This document shows, piece after piece, positions 43,986-52,206 of a DNA stretch of 64,000 bases. Numbering within the stretch: the first letter of the stretch is position 1; each line of letters begins with the position of its first letter. Where the stretch lies: the NCBI RefSeq assembly GCF_000241465.1, contig NZ_JH584235.1, forward strand, positions 2,040,720 through 2,104,719. Direction: 5' to 3'. A program made the translations under genes and the position numbers. The DNA is from Sphingomonas echinoides ATCC 14820 (GTDB lineage Bacteria > Pseudomonadota > Alphaproteobacteria > Sphingomonadales > Sphingomonadaceae). Under the pieces are notes generated by a model that was not told the DNA's origin, did not search any database, and saw nothing but the letters and a program-made list of their open reading frames with translations.

Positions 43986-45452
43986 ATGGTGACCACCACC
44001 GCAACCCAGTCGATCCTCACCTCGCTCGGGGCCGGGTCGGGCGTCGACACGGCGTCATTGGTCGCCTCGCTGGTGCAAGCGCAGTTCGCCGCAAAAAACG
44101 CCTCGCTGACCAAGCAGGAAGATGCGCTCACCGCGCAAATCTCCTCGGTCGCCAAAGTGCAAAGCGGCATCACCAGCTTTGCCTCCGGGCTCAAGACGCT
44201 GGTTCAGGGCGGCACGCTGGTGACGCAGCCGACCAGTTCGAACACGAGCGTGCTCACCGCGACCGCGCTTCCGGGTGCGAAATTGTCCGGTCTGGCCGCG
44301 TCGGTCGAGGTGACCCAACTCGCCACCGCGCAGGTGGCGACCAGCGCATCGTCCTTCTCCGGCCGCGATGCCACCGTCGGCACCGGCAATCTGACGCTCA
44401 CCTTCGGCACCGCAACCGTCGACAGCGGCGCGTTGACGGGTTTTACCGCCGGTGCCGCCCAACCGGTGACCATCGCCATCGACAGTGCGCACCAGACGCT
44501 TTCGGGGATCGCATCGGCGATCAACGCCGCGTCGGCCGGGGTGACCGCGAGCATCGTCACCGATGCGAATGGCACGGCGCGCCTGACGCTGAAGGGGGCG
44601 ACCGGCACCAATCAGGCGTTCACCCTCTCCAGCGACACTCCCGCCCTGTCCGCGCTCAACGTCGGTGTGGGCCAGAGCGCGACCACGATCGGCAGCGCGG
44701 CCGGCAACGCCCAGCTCAAACTGGACGGCGTTAGCGTCGAGCGCTCGAGCAACAGCGTGTCCGACCTGATTGAGGGGGTGAAGCTCGAACTCACCGGCAC
44801 GGCGGTCGGCAAGCCGGTCACCTTGGGCAATACCAAGCCGACCGCGGCGCTGTCGCAAGCGGTGACGGATTTCGTCGATACCTACAATCAGCTGCAAGCG
44901 GTGCTCAAAACCGAGACCGATTCCACCACCGGTGCGCTGCGCAACGACAATAATGCCACCAGCCTGGCGCGCGCGCTGCGGGCGCTGCCGCTGACCACGC
45001 TGGCGACGGGCGCGGCCGCGGGCGACCCGATCAATCTTGCTTCGATCGGGGTGTCGACCAATCGCGACGGCACGCTCAGCGTCGATTCAACCAAGCTGAA
45101 CGCAGCTCTGTCCAAAACTCCCGACGCAGTGGAAGCCTTGTTCGCCAACGGCACGGGGGCAACAGGCGGCGGCATCGCCGCCGCGCTGGATGCGATCTCG
45201 ACCGCGGCGGTCGACCAGAAAGTGACCATCAACGGCAATGTCGAACATATCGGCCTGGTCGGCAGCACGGCGCTTTATACCGCTGCCAAGACCAAGGTGA
45301 CCGACGCCGAAGCCAAGGTCACCACCGACACCGCCGCCTATCAGGAGCGCTTGACCAAGCAATATGCGGCGTCCGATGCCTTGGTGGCCAAATACAAGGC
45401 ATCGCAGACCACGCTGACCAACCAGATCGCGCAGTGGAATAAAACCGGGTGA
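43986..45452 (+). CDS. fliD: Flagellar hook-filament cap protein FliD
   Basis: A 488-residue filament cap. The N-terminal part has LTSLGAGSGVDTASLVASLV and the C-terminal part ends DALVAKYKASQTTLTNQIAQW, both standard. The middle is Thr/Ala-rich and exposed. GGAGCAGG lies upstream of the ATG. The stop overlaps the fliS GTG start (GTGA). Confidence 0.94.
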   Translation: MVTTTATQSILTSLGAGSGVDTASLVASLVQAQFAAKNASLTKQEDALTAQISSVAKVQSGITSFASGLKTLVQGGTLVTQPTSSNTSVLTATALPGAKLSGLAASVEVTQLATAQVATSASSFSGRDATVGTGNLTLTFGTATVDSGALTGFTAGAAQPVTIAIDSAHQTLSGIASAINAASAGVTASIVTDANGTARLTLKGATGTNQAFTLSSDTPALSALNVGVGQSATTIGSAAGNAQLKLDGVSVERSSNSVSDLIEGVKLELTGTAVGKPVTLGNTKPTAALSQAVTDFVDTYNQLQAVLKTETDSTTGALRNDNNATSLARALRALPLTTLATGAAAGDPINLASIGVSTNRDGTLSVDSTKLNAALSKTPDAVEALFANGTGATGGGIAAALDAISTAAVDQKVTINGNVEHIGLVGSTALYTAAKTKVTDAEAKVTTDTAAYQERLTKQYAASDALVAKYKASQTTLTNQIAQWNKTG

Positions 45453-45853
45453 GCACCGCCTACGCAACCGCGTTCGGGCGCAACCCGGAAACGACCTATC
45501 GGCAGATCGAACTCGCCGGGCAGACCGCCGAGGCCGATGGCCCGGCGTTGGTCCAGCTGCTGTATGATGAGGCGATCCGTGCGCTGCGCGGAGCGGCATG
45601 GGCGGCCGAAAATGGCAATTATGCGATGAAGAGCGACAAGGTCACCCGCGCCACCGCGATCCTGTTCGCACTGGAGGCGGGGCTGGATTTTGACGCCGGC
45701 GGCACCGTCGCCCCGGCTCTCGCCAACCTGTATGCCGGGGCGCGGCAGACCGTCGTCAATGCCAGCATCGGCAGCAATCCGGGTCCGTTCCGGGACGTCG
45801 CGGCGACACTCGACGAAATCGGCCAGGCCTGGCGTACGGTGCGCGCGGCGTGA
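45449..45853 (+). CDS. fliS: Flagellar export chaperone FliS
   Basis: A 134-residue helical chaperone for flagellin. Family elements are TTYRQIELAGQTAEADGPAL, VQLLYDEAIRALRGA, KSDKVTRATAILFALEAGLD and LANLYAGAR. It starts at GTG inside a 4-base overlap with fliD and ends in another GTGA overlap with the response regulator. Confidence 0.9.
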   Translation: MSTAYATAFGRNPETTYRQIELAGQTAEADGPALVQLLYDEAIRALRGAAWAAENGNYAMKSDKVTRATAILFALEAGLDFDAGGTVAPALANLYAGARQTVVNASIGSNPGPFRDVAATLDEIGQAWRTVRAA

Positions 45854-46407
45854 CCGGCACGATCCTGGCGATTGACGACAGCCGCACCAGCCTCAGCGTG
45901 CTCGGCCAGCGGCTTGGTCAGCTCGACTATTTGACGGTGCTCAGCGACAACGGTTCAGAAGGGCTCGACCTGATTACCGCGCGCGGGTTCGATCTTGTTC
46001 TGCTCGACATGGTGATGCCCGGCATGTCGGGCCTTCAGGTGCTGCACGAAATCCGCAGTAATCCTGATACAGCGGACTTGCCGGTGATCATGATGACCAG
46101 CCACCGCGATCCCGCTGCCGCGATTGACGGGCTGGCGGCGGGTGCGGACGACCATGTCGCAAAGCCGCTCGATTTTGATGTCCTCGCGGCGCGCATTGCC
46201 CGCGTGCTGGCCCGCGCACGGCGGATTACCGACCTCAAGCGCGCCAATGCCGCGCTGGATGCCCGCGTCGCGACACGCGCGATCGAACTGGGCGAGACCA
46301 AGGCCACGCTCGCCGCCACCCAGGCCGATCGCACGCGCCTGACCGCCTCGATCAAGACGCTAACCGACAAGATCCAATGGCTCAGCCGAACCAGCGTTTC
46401 GCGCTGA
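45850..46407 (+). CDS. Response regulator with C-terminal coiled coil
   Basis: A 185-residue protein with a receiver domain (1-120): acidic pair Asp 9-Asp 10, phosphoacceptor Asp 53 in LLDMVMPGMSG, Thr 83 and Lys 105 (AKPLDFD). Instead of an output domain, the last 65 residues are a predicted coiled coil (DLKRANAALDARVATRAIEL). It is coupled to fliS by a GTGA overlap, starts with GTG and is the last gene of the flagellar operon. Its role is unknown; a motor or export regulator is inference. Its 3' end overlaps zntB by 26 bases. Confidence 0.85.
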   Translation: MTGTILAIDDSRTSLSVLGQRLGQLDYLTVLSDNGSEGLDLITARGFDLVLLDMVMPGMSGLQVLHEIRSNPDTADLPVIMMTSHRDPAAAIDGLAAGADDHVAKPLDFDVLAARIARVLARARRITDLKRANAALDARVATRAIELGETKATLAATQADRTRLTASIKTLTDKIQWLSRTSVSR

Positions 46408-47332
46408 AATAGCCGATGATGCCGATGGTGATCGCGATGCAAATCCCGCCAATGGCATCGAACGCCCACGGCTCCTTGGCATAAGGCAACCCTTCGACAT
46501 TCATGCCGTAGAGCCCGGTCAGGAAGGTCAAAGGCAGGAAGATCAGCGCGACGATCGAGATCAGCAGCGCGCGCGAATCGATCTGTTCGGCACGCAGATC
46601 GGTCAGCGATTCATGCATCAGTGCCGAGCGCTCGCGGATCGCTTCCAGTTCTTCGGCCATGCGCGCCGCGCGGTCGGCCGCAGAACTGAGATGCAGCCGG
46701 TCATCATCATGCAGCCAGTCGCAGGGAAGCGCCGCGAGTTTCTCCAGCGCGGCGCGCTGCGGCTGCAGGAAGCGCCGATAGCCGATCGCGGCGACGCGCA
46801 CCTTGGTCACCCCGCGGCGCAGTTCGAACACCTTGTCGGCGTCGAGATCGGCTTCGCAATCATCGAGCCGGTCGCCGAGATCGGCAACTTCGGGATCGAG
46901 CTCTTCGGTAATCGCCACCGCGAATTCCGCGATCAGATCGCCGGGATCGCGGATATGGCCGCCCTCGATCAGCTTCACCACATCGTCGATCGCGGTCACC
47001 GCCCGCCGGGTGACCGAAATCACCCGCCCCGCCACCGCCCAAATCCGCAGCGACGCGAGCGGATCGGAGGTGGTCATCGCTTCGTTCGAGCGCCCGCGCA
47101 AATTGAGAAACGCGCCATCGCCCACCGCATCGCAGCGCGGGCGCGATTCGGACGTGGTCAGCGCATCGACGATATAATCGGGGGCCTTGGCGGTGTCGGT
47201 CAGCCACGCCTGCGCATCTTCATTGTTCGAGGTGAGATGCACCCAGACGAGGTCGCCGGTCGTAGCGATGGCCTGGCCAATGTCGATCCGCGCCGCCTTG
47301 CCGTCGGCAACGCAATAAGCAAAACCGCTCAT
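46382..47332 (-). CDS. zntB: CorA/ZntB-family metal transporter
   Basis: A 316-residue protein with a large cytoplasmic N-terminal domain and two C-terminal TM helices. The pore motif GMN is in TGLYGMNVEGLPYA, and the ZntB-like EERSALMHESLTDLRAEQIDSR-type helix precedes TM1. I chose the ATG at 47332 because it overlaps the cysG stop codon (ATGA) and has GGAG upstream; an ATG at 47347 is possible. The name zntB rather than corA is a tentative choice. Confidence 0.85.
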   Translation of the reverse strand: MSGFAYCVADGKAARIDIGQAIATTGDLVWVHLTSNNEDAQAWLTDTAKAPDYIVDALTTSESRPRCDAVGDGAFLNLRGRSNEAMTTSDPLASLRIWAVAGRVISVTRRAVTAIDDVVKLIEGGHIRDPGDLIAEFAVAITEELDPEVADLGDRLDDCEADLDADKVFELRRGVTKVRVAAIGYRRFLQPQRAALEKLAALPCDWLHDDDRLHLSSAADRAARMAEELEAIRERSALMHESLTDLRAEQIDSRALLISIVALIFLPLTFLTGLYGMNVEGLPYAKEPWAFDAIGGICIAITIGIIGYFSAKRWFG

Positions 47333-48108
47333 AGTTTCTCCAGCCAAACCGAAAGCCCCGGCTCGCGCGTAACGGGCGGACCTGCGCAGAGGATCCGCAC
47401 CGCATCCGCACGCGCGCGGTCCAGAACGGCAGACGGAGCGGATGCCGCCGCATAAATCCGGTCAGCCAAGGCGAGCGCGCGCGCCTGGGCAAGCGTGAGA
47501 TCGTCGGGATCGTCCGAGACCAGACGGATATGGACCAGTTGGTCGCGCTGCGCGGTCGGCGACTGCAGCCATGGCTCGACCGCGTCTGGCCCCGCCGCCA
47601 AGGGATCCAGCGCTCCCCCTTGCGCAAAGGCCGCGCCCAGCGCGCGCCGCCGCGCCTCCAGCGACGGGAAAGCGAGCCGGATCGCGGCCCGCCAGCGGAA
47701 CAGCGCGGTCGCCAGGGGGCCGAGCGTTTGCGGCAGCAGCGTCTCGAGCCGTTGCCGCACCGCCGCCGCCAGTCCGGCCGAGGCCCCGCCGGTGCCAATC
47801 GCGACGATCACGGGGTTGCGATCGATGATCGCGGGCAGCGTGAAGTCGCAATCATCGGGCCGATCGACCGCGTTGACCAGCACGCCGCGCGCCTTCAGCC
47901 GCGCGATCACCGCTTGCGCCTGTGCAGGCTCCTCCACCGCGACGATAGCCAGCGCTGCGGTTGCCGCTTCGCCAACGATTTCGGCCCCGGCCCGCTCCAG
48001 CAGGCGGCGCTTGGCGTCGGCGGCTTCGCCCGTTCCCACAAGAATCACCGGCCGCCCGGCCAGCCGCACAAACAGCGGCAGACTGTGCAGACGAGCGTCG
48101 TCAGTCAC
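47329..48108 (-). CDS. Precorrin-2 dehydrogenase/sirohydrochlorin ferrochelatase (CysG N-terminal type)
   Basis: A 259-residue siroheme-synthesis enzyme lacking the methyltransferase half of full CysG. The NAD-binding site is FVRLAGRPVILVGTGEAADA, followed by VDRPDDCDFTLPAII, which is typical. The start is a GTG at 48108 inside the 3' end of lysA (8-base overlap). A longer frame upstream is a shadow. Its end overlaps zntB (ATGA). Siroheme is a cofactor of sulfite and nitrite reductases, which are not in the window. Confidence 0.85.
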   Translation of the reverse strand: MTDDARLHSLPLFVRLAGRPVILVGTGEAADAKRRLLERAGAEIVGEAATAALAIVAVEEPAQAQAVIARLKARGVLVNAVDRPDDCDFTLPAIIDRNPVIVAIGTGGASAGLAAAVRQRLETLLPQTLGPLATALFRWRAAIRLAFPSLEARRRALGAAFAQGGALDPLAAGPDAVEPWLQSPTAQRDQLVHIRLVSDDPDDLTLAQARALALADRIYAAASAPSAVLDRARADAVRILCAGPPVTREPGLSVWLEKL

Positions 48109-49369
48109 CCGGCGTGAGCCATTCCGGAATGCGTTCGGCGGCGAGGATCGTCTCGGGCAAGATACGGTCGGCCACCACCGCGAACCGATCGCCATCGACC
48201 AGCACTTCGGGCACCAATGCGCGGCTGTTATAGGTTGACGCCATCGTCGCGCCATAGGCCCCTGCGGTGCGGAAGATGGCGAGGTCGCCGCTCTTCACGG
48301 CATCGATGTCACGGCCCATCGCGAAGGTGTCGCCGCTTTCGCATACGGGCCCGGCAATGTTCGCGATCATGCGGTCGCCGGTCGGATGGACCGCCCTGAA
48401 ATCATGCCAGGCGTCGTACATCGCCGGGCGCGCGAGATCGTTCATCGCGGCGTCGACGATGACATAGGGATTGATCGCGCCGGGCTTGACCCAGATCACC
48501 TTGGTCAGCAGCACACCGGCATTGCCCGCGATCACGCGACCGGGTTCGAACATCAGCCGCACGCCCCAATCCTTGGTCGCGCGGGCGACCATCGCGCCAT
48601 ATTCGGCGGGGCTCGGCAAGACATCCCCTTCGCGATACGGCACGCCCAGCCCACCGCCAAGATCGACGCGTTCGATCGGGAAGCCGAGCCCGCGCAAGTG
48701 CGCGACCAATTCCCCAACGCGCCGATACGCCGCCTCCAGCGGGGCGAGATCGCTCAACTGGCTACCGATGTGGATCGCGACGCCGCGCAGCGCGAGGCCG
48801 GGCAGGCCCGCCAATCGCCCGAAAATCGCCGGAGCCTGGTCGATCGGCACGCCGAACTTGTTTTCGCGCTTGCCGGTCGAAATCTTGGCGTGGGTGCCGG
48901 CATCGACATCCGGGTTCACGCGCAGCGTCGCATTGGCGACCAACCCGCGCGCCGCCGCCAGCCCGGCCAGCACGACGCCTTCTTCTTCCAGCTCGAGGTT
49001 GAACTGGCCGAGCCCTGCCTCCAGTGCGGTGGTCAATTCGGCGACGGTCTTGCCGACGCCCGAAAACACCACGTCGCTGGCCGGGATCCCCGCCGCCAGC
49101 GCGCGCGCCAGTTCGCCGCCCGACACGACATCGGCACCATAGCCCGCATCCGCCATCACGCGCAGCACCGCGAGATTGGGATTGGCCTTGATCGCATAAG
49201 CGAGGTGGATATCCCCCGCTCCAGCCAGCCCTTCGCGGAACACGCGCGCGTGGCGCTTCAGCGTCGCGGTCGAATAGACATAGACCGGCGTGCCGACTGC
49301 CTCGGCGATCACCGACAACGGCACGCCTTCGCAGTGCATCGCCCCATCGACGAGCGAAAAATGATCCAT
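48101..49369 (-). CDS. lysA: Diaminopimelate decarboxylase
   Basis: A 422-residue PLP enzyme that makes lysine from meso-diaminopimelate. The PLP Lys is in HLAYAIKANPNLAVLRVM, the phosphate site is in the VDLGGGLGVPY segment, and GPVCESGDTFA precedes the substrate site. It starts 14 bases after the lptM stop codon. The gene belongs to the leftward argH-lptM-lysA-cysG-zntB run. Confidence 0.95.
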   Translation of the reverse strand: MDHFSLVDGAMHCEGVPLSVIAEAVGTPVYVYSTATLKRHARVFREGLAGAGDIHLAYAIKANPNLAVLRVMADAGYGADVVSGGELARALAAGIPASDVVFSGVGKTVAELTTALEAGLGQFNLELEEEGVVLAGLAAARGLVANATLRVNPDVDAGTHAKISTGKRENKFGVPIDQAPAIFGRLAGLPGLALRGVAIHIGSQLSDLAPLEAAYRRVGELVAHLRGLGFPIERVDLGGGLGVPYREGDVLPSPAEYGAMVARATKDWGVRLMFEPGRVIAGNAGVLLTKVIWVKPGAINPYVIVDAAMNDLARPAMYDAWHDFRAVHPTGDRMIANIAGPVCESGDTFAMGRDIDAVKSGDLAIFRTAGAYGATMASTYNSRALVPEVLVDGDRFAVVADRILPETILAAERIPEWLTPGD

Positions 49370-49383
49370 AATTTCAGCCTAAA

Positions 49384-49638
49384 TCAATTGGGGGGCGGCA
49401 AATCGAAATCGTCGCCGCGCCGCTGCTGCGAGTTCTTGAGCACTTCGTCGCTGCGCTCGGGGCGGGCCTGGTTGCTCGGTTTTATCAAATCGGCAGGCGT
49501 CGGCGTGGCGGTCGCCCCATAAGGCGCGACCGGCAATGGCTGGCCCTTGGGCGGTTTCAAGGTGGTCGCCGAACCGCAACCCGCAAGCAGCGCGATCGAC
49601 CCGAGGACCATCAAACCCGGCACCCGCATGAGTGTCAT
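49384..49638 (-). CDS. Small lipoprotein of LptM type
   Basis: An 84-residue protein with a signal peptide and lipobox LLAGC (residues 17-21), then a Pro-rich stretch [14 protein letters not shown]. In E. coli the LptM (YifL) lipoprotein matures the LptD/E lipopolysaccharide translocon. Small lipoproteins between argH and lysA are typical of alphaproteobacteria and usually carry this name. The ATG overlaps the argH stop codon (ATGA). Confidence 0.8.
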   Translation of the reverse strand: MTLMRVPGLMVLGSIALLAGCGSATTLKPPKGQPLPVAPYGATATPTPADLIKPSNQARPERSDEVLKNSQQRRGDDFDLPPPN

Positions 49639-51005
49639 GACCGTTTCCCTTCGCGTGCCGCCGCAATCGCCGCCCGCACGCGCGACGGCGCGGTGCCGCC
49701 AAAGCTCGTGCGGCTGGCGACCGACGCATCGACCGACAACACGCCATAGACGCGATCGTCGATCCGCGCATCGATCGCTTGCAAATCGCCGAGCGGCAGC
49801 GCGTCGAGCTTTACCCCCAGCGCTTCCGCGCGCGCCACTGCCTGGCCGGTGATGTGATGCGCCTCGCGGAACGGCACGCCCGCTTCGCGCACCAGCCAGT
49901 CGGCCAGATCGGTGGCGGTGGCGAAACCGGCCTCGGCAAGCCCGCGCATCCGGTCGGTGCGGAAGGTCGCGCTTTCGACCATGCCCGTCATCGCCGCGAT
50001 CGACAGGCCGAGCAGATCATGCGCCTCGAACACCGGGGGCTTATCGTCCTGCATGTCCTTGGAATAGGCGAGTGGCAGGCCCTTCATCGTTACCATCAGC
50101 GCGGTCATGCAGCCGAGGATGCGCCCGGCATGGCCGCGCACCAGCTCGGCGGCATCGGGGTTGCGCTTCTGCGGCATGATCGAGCTGCCGGTCGACCATT
50201 GATCCGACAGAGCGACGAAGCCGAACGGCTGCGACGCCCACAGCACGAATTCCTCGGCGAGGCGCGACAGATGCAGCGAACATTGCGTCGCCGAAGTCAG
50301 ATAATCGATCGCGAAATCGCGGTCGGACACGCCATCGAGCGAATTGCGCGTCGGCCCGTCAAAGCCGAGCGCCGCCGCCGTCATCTCGCGGTCGATCGGG
50401 AAGCCGGTTCCGGCAAGCGCCGCCGATCCCAGCGGCGACAGGTTCATCCGCGCGCGCGCATCGGCAAAGCGGCTGCGATCGCGCGCGATCATTTCATAAT
50501 AGGCCATCAGATGGTGGCCGAGCGTCACCGGCTGCGCGCTCTGAAGATGCGTGAAGCCTGGCATCACGCTGTCGGCATGCTGCTCAGCCCGCGCGAGCAA
50601 GGCGTCCTGAAACGCCCCCAACGCCGCATCGACCTCGTCGATCGCGTCGCGCACCCACAGTTTGAAATCGGTCGCGACCTGGTCGTTGCGCGAGCGCGCG
50701 GTGTGCAGCCGCCCGGCAACCGGGCCGATCGCCTCGGCCAGGCGCGACTCGCTTTGCATATGGATGTCTTCGAGCACCATGTCCTCGGCCACGCCATGCT
50801 CGGCATACTGCGCGGCAACGGTGTCGAGGCCCGCCGAGATCGTGGCGGCGTCCTCGGCCGAAACGATGCCGGTCGCGCCCAGCATCGCGACATGCGCCTT
50901 GGACCCGGCGATGTCCTGCCGCCACAAACGCTTGTCGAATGGGATCGAGGCATTTATCGCCCGCATCACTGCGGTCGGCCCCTCGGCAAAACGACCGCCC
51001 CACAT
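49635..51005 (-). CDS. argH: Argininosuccinate lyase
   Basis: A 456-residue enzyme that makes arginine and fumarate, the last step of arginine synthesis. The start [20 protein letters not shown] is usual for the family, and the signature [12 protein letters not shown] with the catalytic Ser region is present. [14 protein letters not shown] is also typical. The frame is open to 51131, but homology favours ATG 51005. The start codon is only 19 bases from that of the divergent tlpA-like gene, so its promoter must lie within that gene. It is coupled to lptM. Confidence 0.93.
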   Translation of the reverse strand: MWGGRFAEGPTAVMRAINASIPFDKRLWRQDIAGSKAHVAMLGATGIVSAEDAATISAGLDTVAAQYAEHGVAEDMVLEDIHMQSESRLAEAIGPVAGRLHTARSRNDQVATDFKLWVRDAIDEVDAALGAFQDALLARAEQHADSVMPGFTHLQSAQPVTLGHHLMAYYEMIARDRSRFADARARMNLSPLGSAALAGTGFPIDREMTAAALGFDGPTRNSLDGVSDRDFAIDYLTSATQCSLHLSRLAEEFVLWASQPFGFVALSDQWSTGSSIMPQKRNPDAAELVRGHAGRILGCMTALMVTMKGLPLAYSKDMQDDKPPVFEAHDLLGLSIAAMTGMVESATFRTDRMRGLAEAGFATATDLADWLVREAGVPFREAHHITGQAVARAEALGVKLDALPLGDLQAIDARIDDRVYGVLSVDASVASRTSFGGTAPSRVRAAIAAAREGKRS

Positions 51006-51024
51006 CGCATTGGATGCGCCCGAT

Positions 51025-51588
51025 ATGTCTTTACGCTCGGTGATGGTCCCGGTCCTGCTGCTCGGAGTGCTTGGGGGGTGCGATAAGCAAGTCTCGTCCA
51101 ACGGGCAAGACGCGCTCGCGCCCACCGCCAATTCCAGCCAGGCGGCGGCCGAACCCGCTGCCGCTCAAGCGATCGACCGCAGCCACAAGGGCGAAGCCGC
51201 CCCCACCGTCACCTTCGAAGGCCCCGATGGCAAGCCGATGACGCTCGCGGCGTTCAAGGGCAAGCCAGTGCTGGTCAATCTGTGGGCGACCTGGTGCGGC
51301 CCGTGCGTCAAGGAAATGCCGACGCTCGATGCCGCTGCGGCAACGATCACCGTCGCCACGATCAGCCAGGACAAGGACCGCGCGACCGTCGCCGGCTTCT
51401 TCGCCAAGCACAGCTTCGCGCGGCTCAAGCCCTATCTCGACAAGGATGTCGGCTTCAGCATCGCCTATAATGCCAGCTTGCCGATGAGCATCCTGTTCGA
51501 TTCAACCGGTCACGAAATATGGCGCAGCACCGGCGGCATGGACTGGACGAGCGCCACCGCCAAGGCCGCGCTCGCCGAAGCCAAATAA
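51025..51588 (+). CDS. TlpA-like thioredoxin-fold lipoprotein
   Basis: A 187-residue protein with a lipoprotein signal (LLGVLGGC, Cys near residue 19), a linker rich in Ala/Ser, then a thioredoxin fold with the active site [13 protein letters not shown]. It resembles TlpA/ResA-type thiol-disulfide reductases that act in the periplasm on cytochrome c or copper-protein maturation. The alternative ATG at 51043 would leave a shorter signal. It converges with ydbL, 10 bases apart. Confidence 0.9.
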   Translation: MSLRSVMVPVLLLGVLGGCDKQVSSNGQDALAPTANSSQAAAEPAAAQAIDRSHKGEAAPTVTFEGPDGKPMTLAAFKGKPVLVNLWATWCGPCVKEMPTLDAAAATITVATISQDKDRATVAGFFAKHSFARLKPYLDKDVGFSIAYNASLPMSILFDSTGHEIWRSTGGMDWTSATAKAALAEAK

Positions 51589-51598
51589 CCCGCGTCGC

Positions 51599-51973
51599 TT
51601 AGATACAACGAGAATCGCGTTCCGGCGGTGCGGCGGTGCGCGTTTTCCAAACGCCGTCTGGCCCCTTATATTTCTCGCCTGGCGCAGTCTTCAGGATCAA
51701 ATTGCACCCGCTGGTAAAGGCGAACTGCTCGACCGTCGCACCTGACGCCGCGCTTTGCTGGGTATACGCCGCCTTGCGCTGGATGTTGATGTTGTTGACC
51801 AGCGCGCGCACCGCCGGGCTCGCACTGCCGACCACGCCGAGATAGCCATCGGGCTGCTCGCCCACTTCGCCCGCCGCGCGCGCCGCCTGATAGGCCGGGT
51901 CGCGCTGCGCCAGCGCCGCGGTCGCACCACCGACCAGCAGCAGCATCGCGATCGATATCTTGAGCCTGTTCAT
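51599..51973 (-). CDS. ydbL: YdbL family protein (DUF1318)
   Basis: A 124-residue secreted protein with a signal peptide ending AALAQ. The central SASPAVRALVNNINIQRKAAY matches the YdbL/DUF1318 family. The family occurs with YdbH and YnbE and is thought to help the intermembrane phospholipid transporter. The ATG overlaps the ynbE stop codon by 1 base (TGATG). Confidence 0.87.
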   Translation of the reverse strand: MNRLKISIAMLLLVGGATAALAQRDPAYQAARAAGEVGEQPDGYLGVVGSASPAVRALVNNINIQRKAAYTQQSAASGATVEQFAFTSGCNLILKTAPGEKYKGPDGVWKTRTAAPPERDSRCI

Positions 51974-52206
51974 CAGAAAATCCCCGGTTGCGACTGAATC
52001 AAATTCTTGGCCTGGCCATCAAGACGATAGACCACTTCCTGCGTGACGCTGATGTTGAGGTTGATGACGATCGGTTTGTCGGGCGCGGTCACGTTGACGC
52101 ATGCCGTCTGGGCAAGACACACCGCACACAGGCCGAGGATCGTCAGTCTCTTCATCACGCCGTTGCTCGGCCGGTCCTTCATCTTCGTCAATGCTGTTTC
52201 GGTCAT
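51973..52206 (-). CDS. ynbE: YnbE family lipoprotein
   Basis: A 77-residue lipoprotein with lipobox AQTAC (Cys near residue 36), then VNVTAPDKPIVINLNISV and TQEVVYRL. YnbE is the outer-membrane partner of YdbH. The ATG at 52206 overlaps the ydbH stop codon (ATGA). An internal ATG at 52155 (MKRLTILGL) gives a more usual signal-peptide length; this may be the true start. Confidence 0.87.
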   Translation of the reverse strand: MTETALTKMKDRPSNGVMKRLTILGLCAVCLAQTACVNVTAPDKPIVINLNISVTQEVVYRLDGQAKNLIQSQPGIF

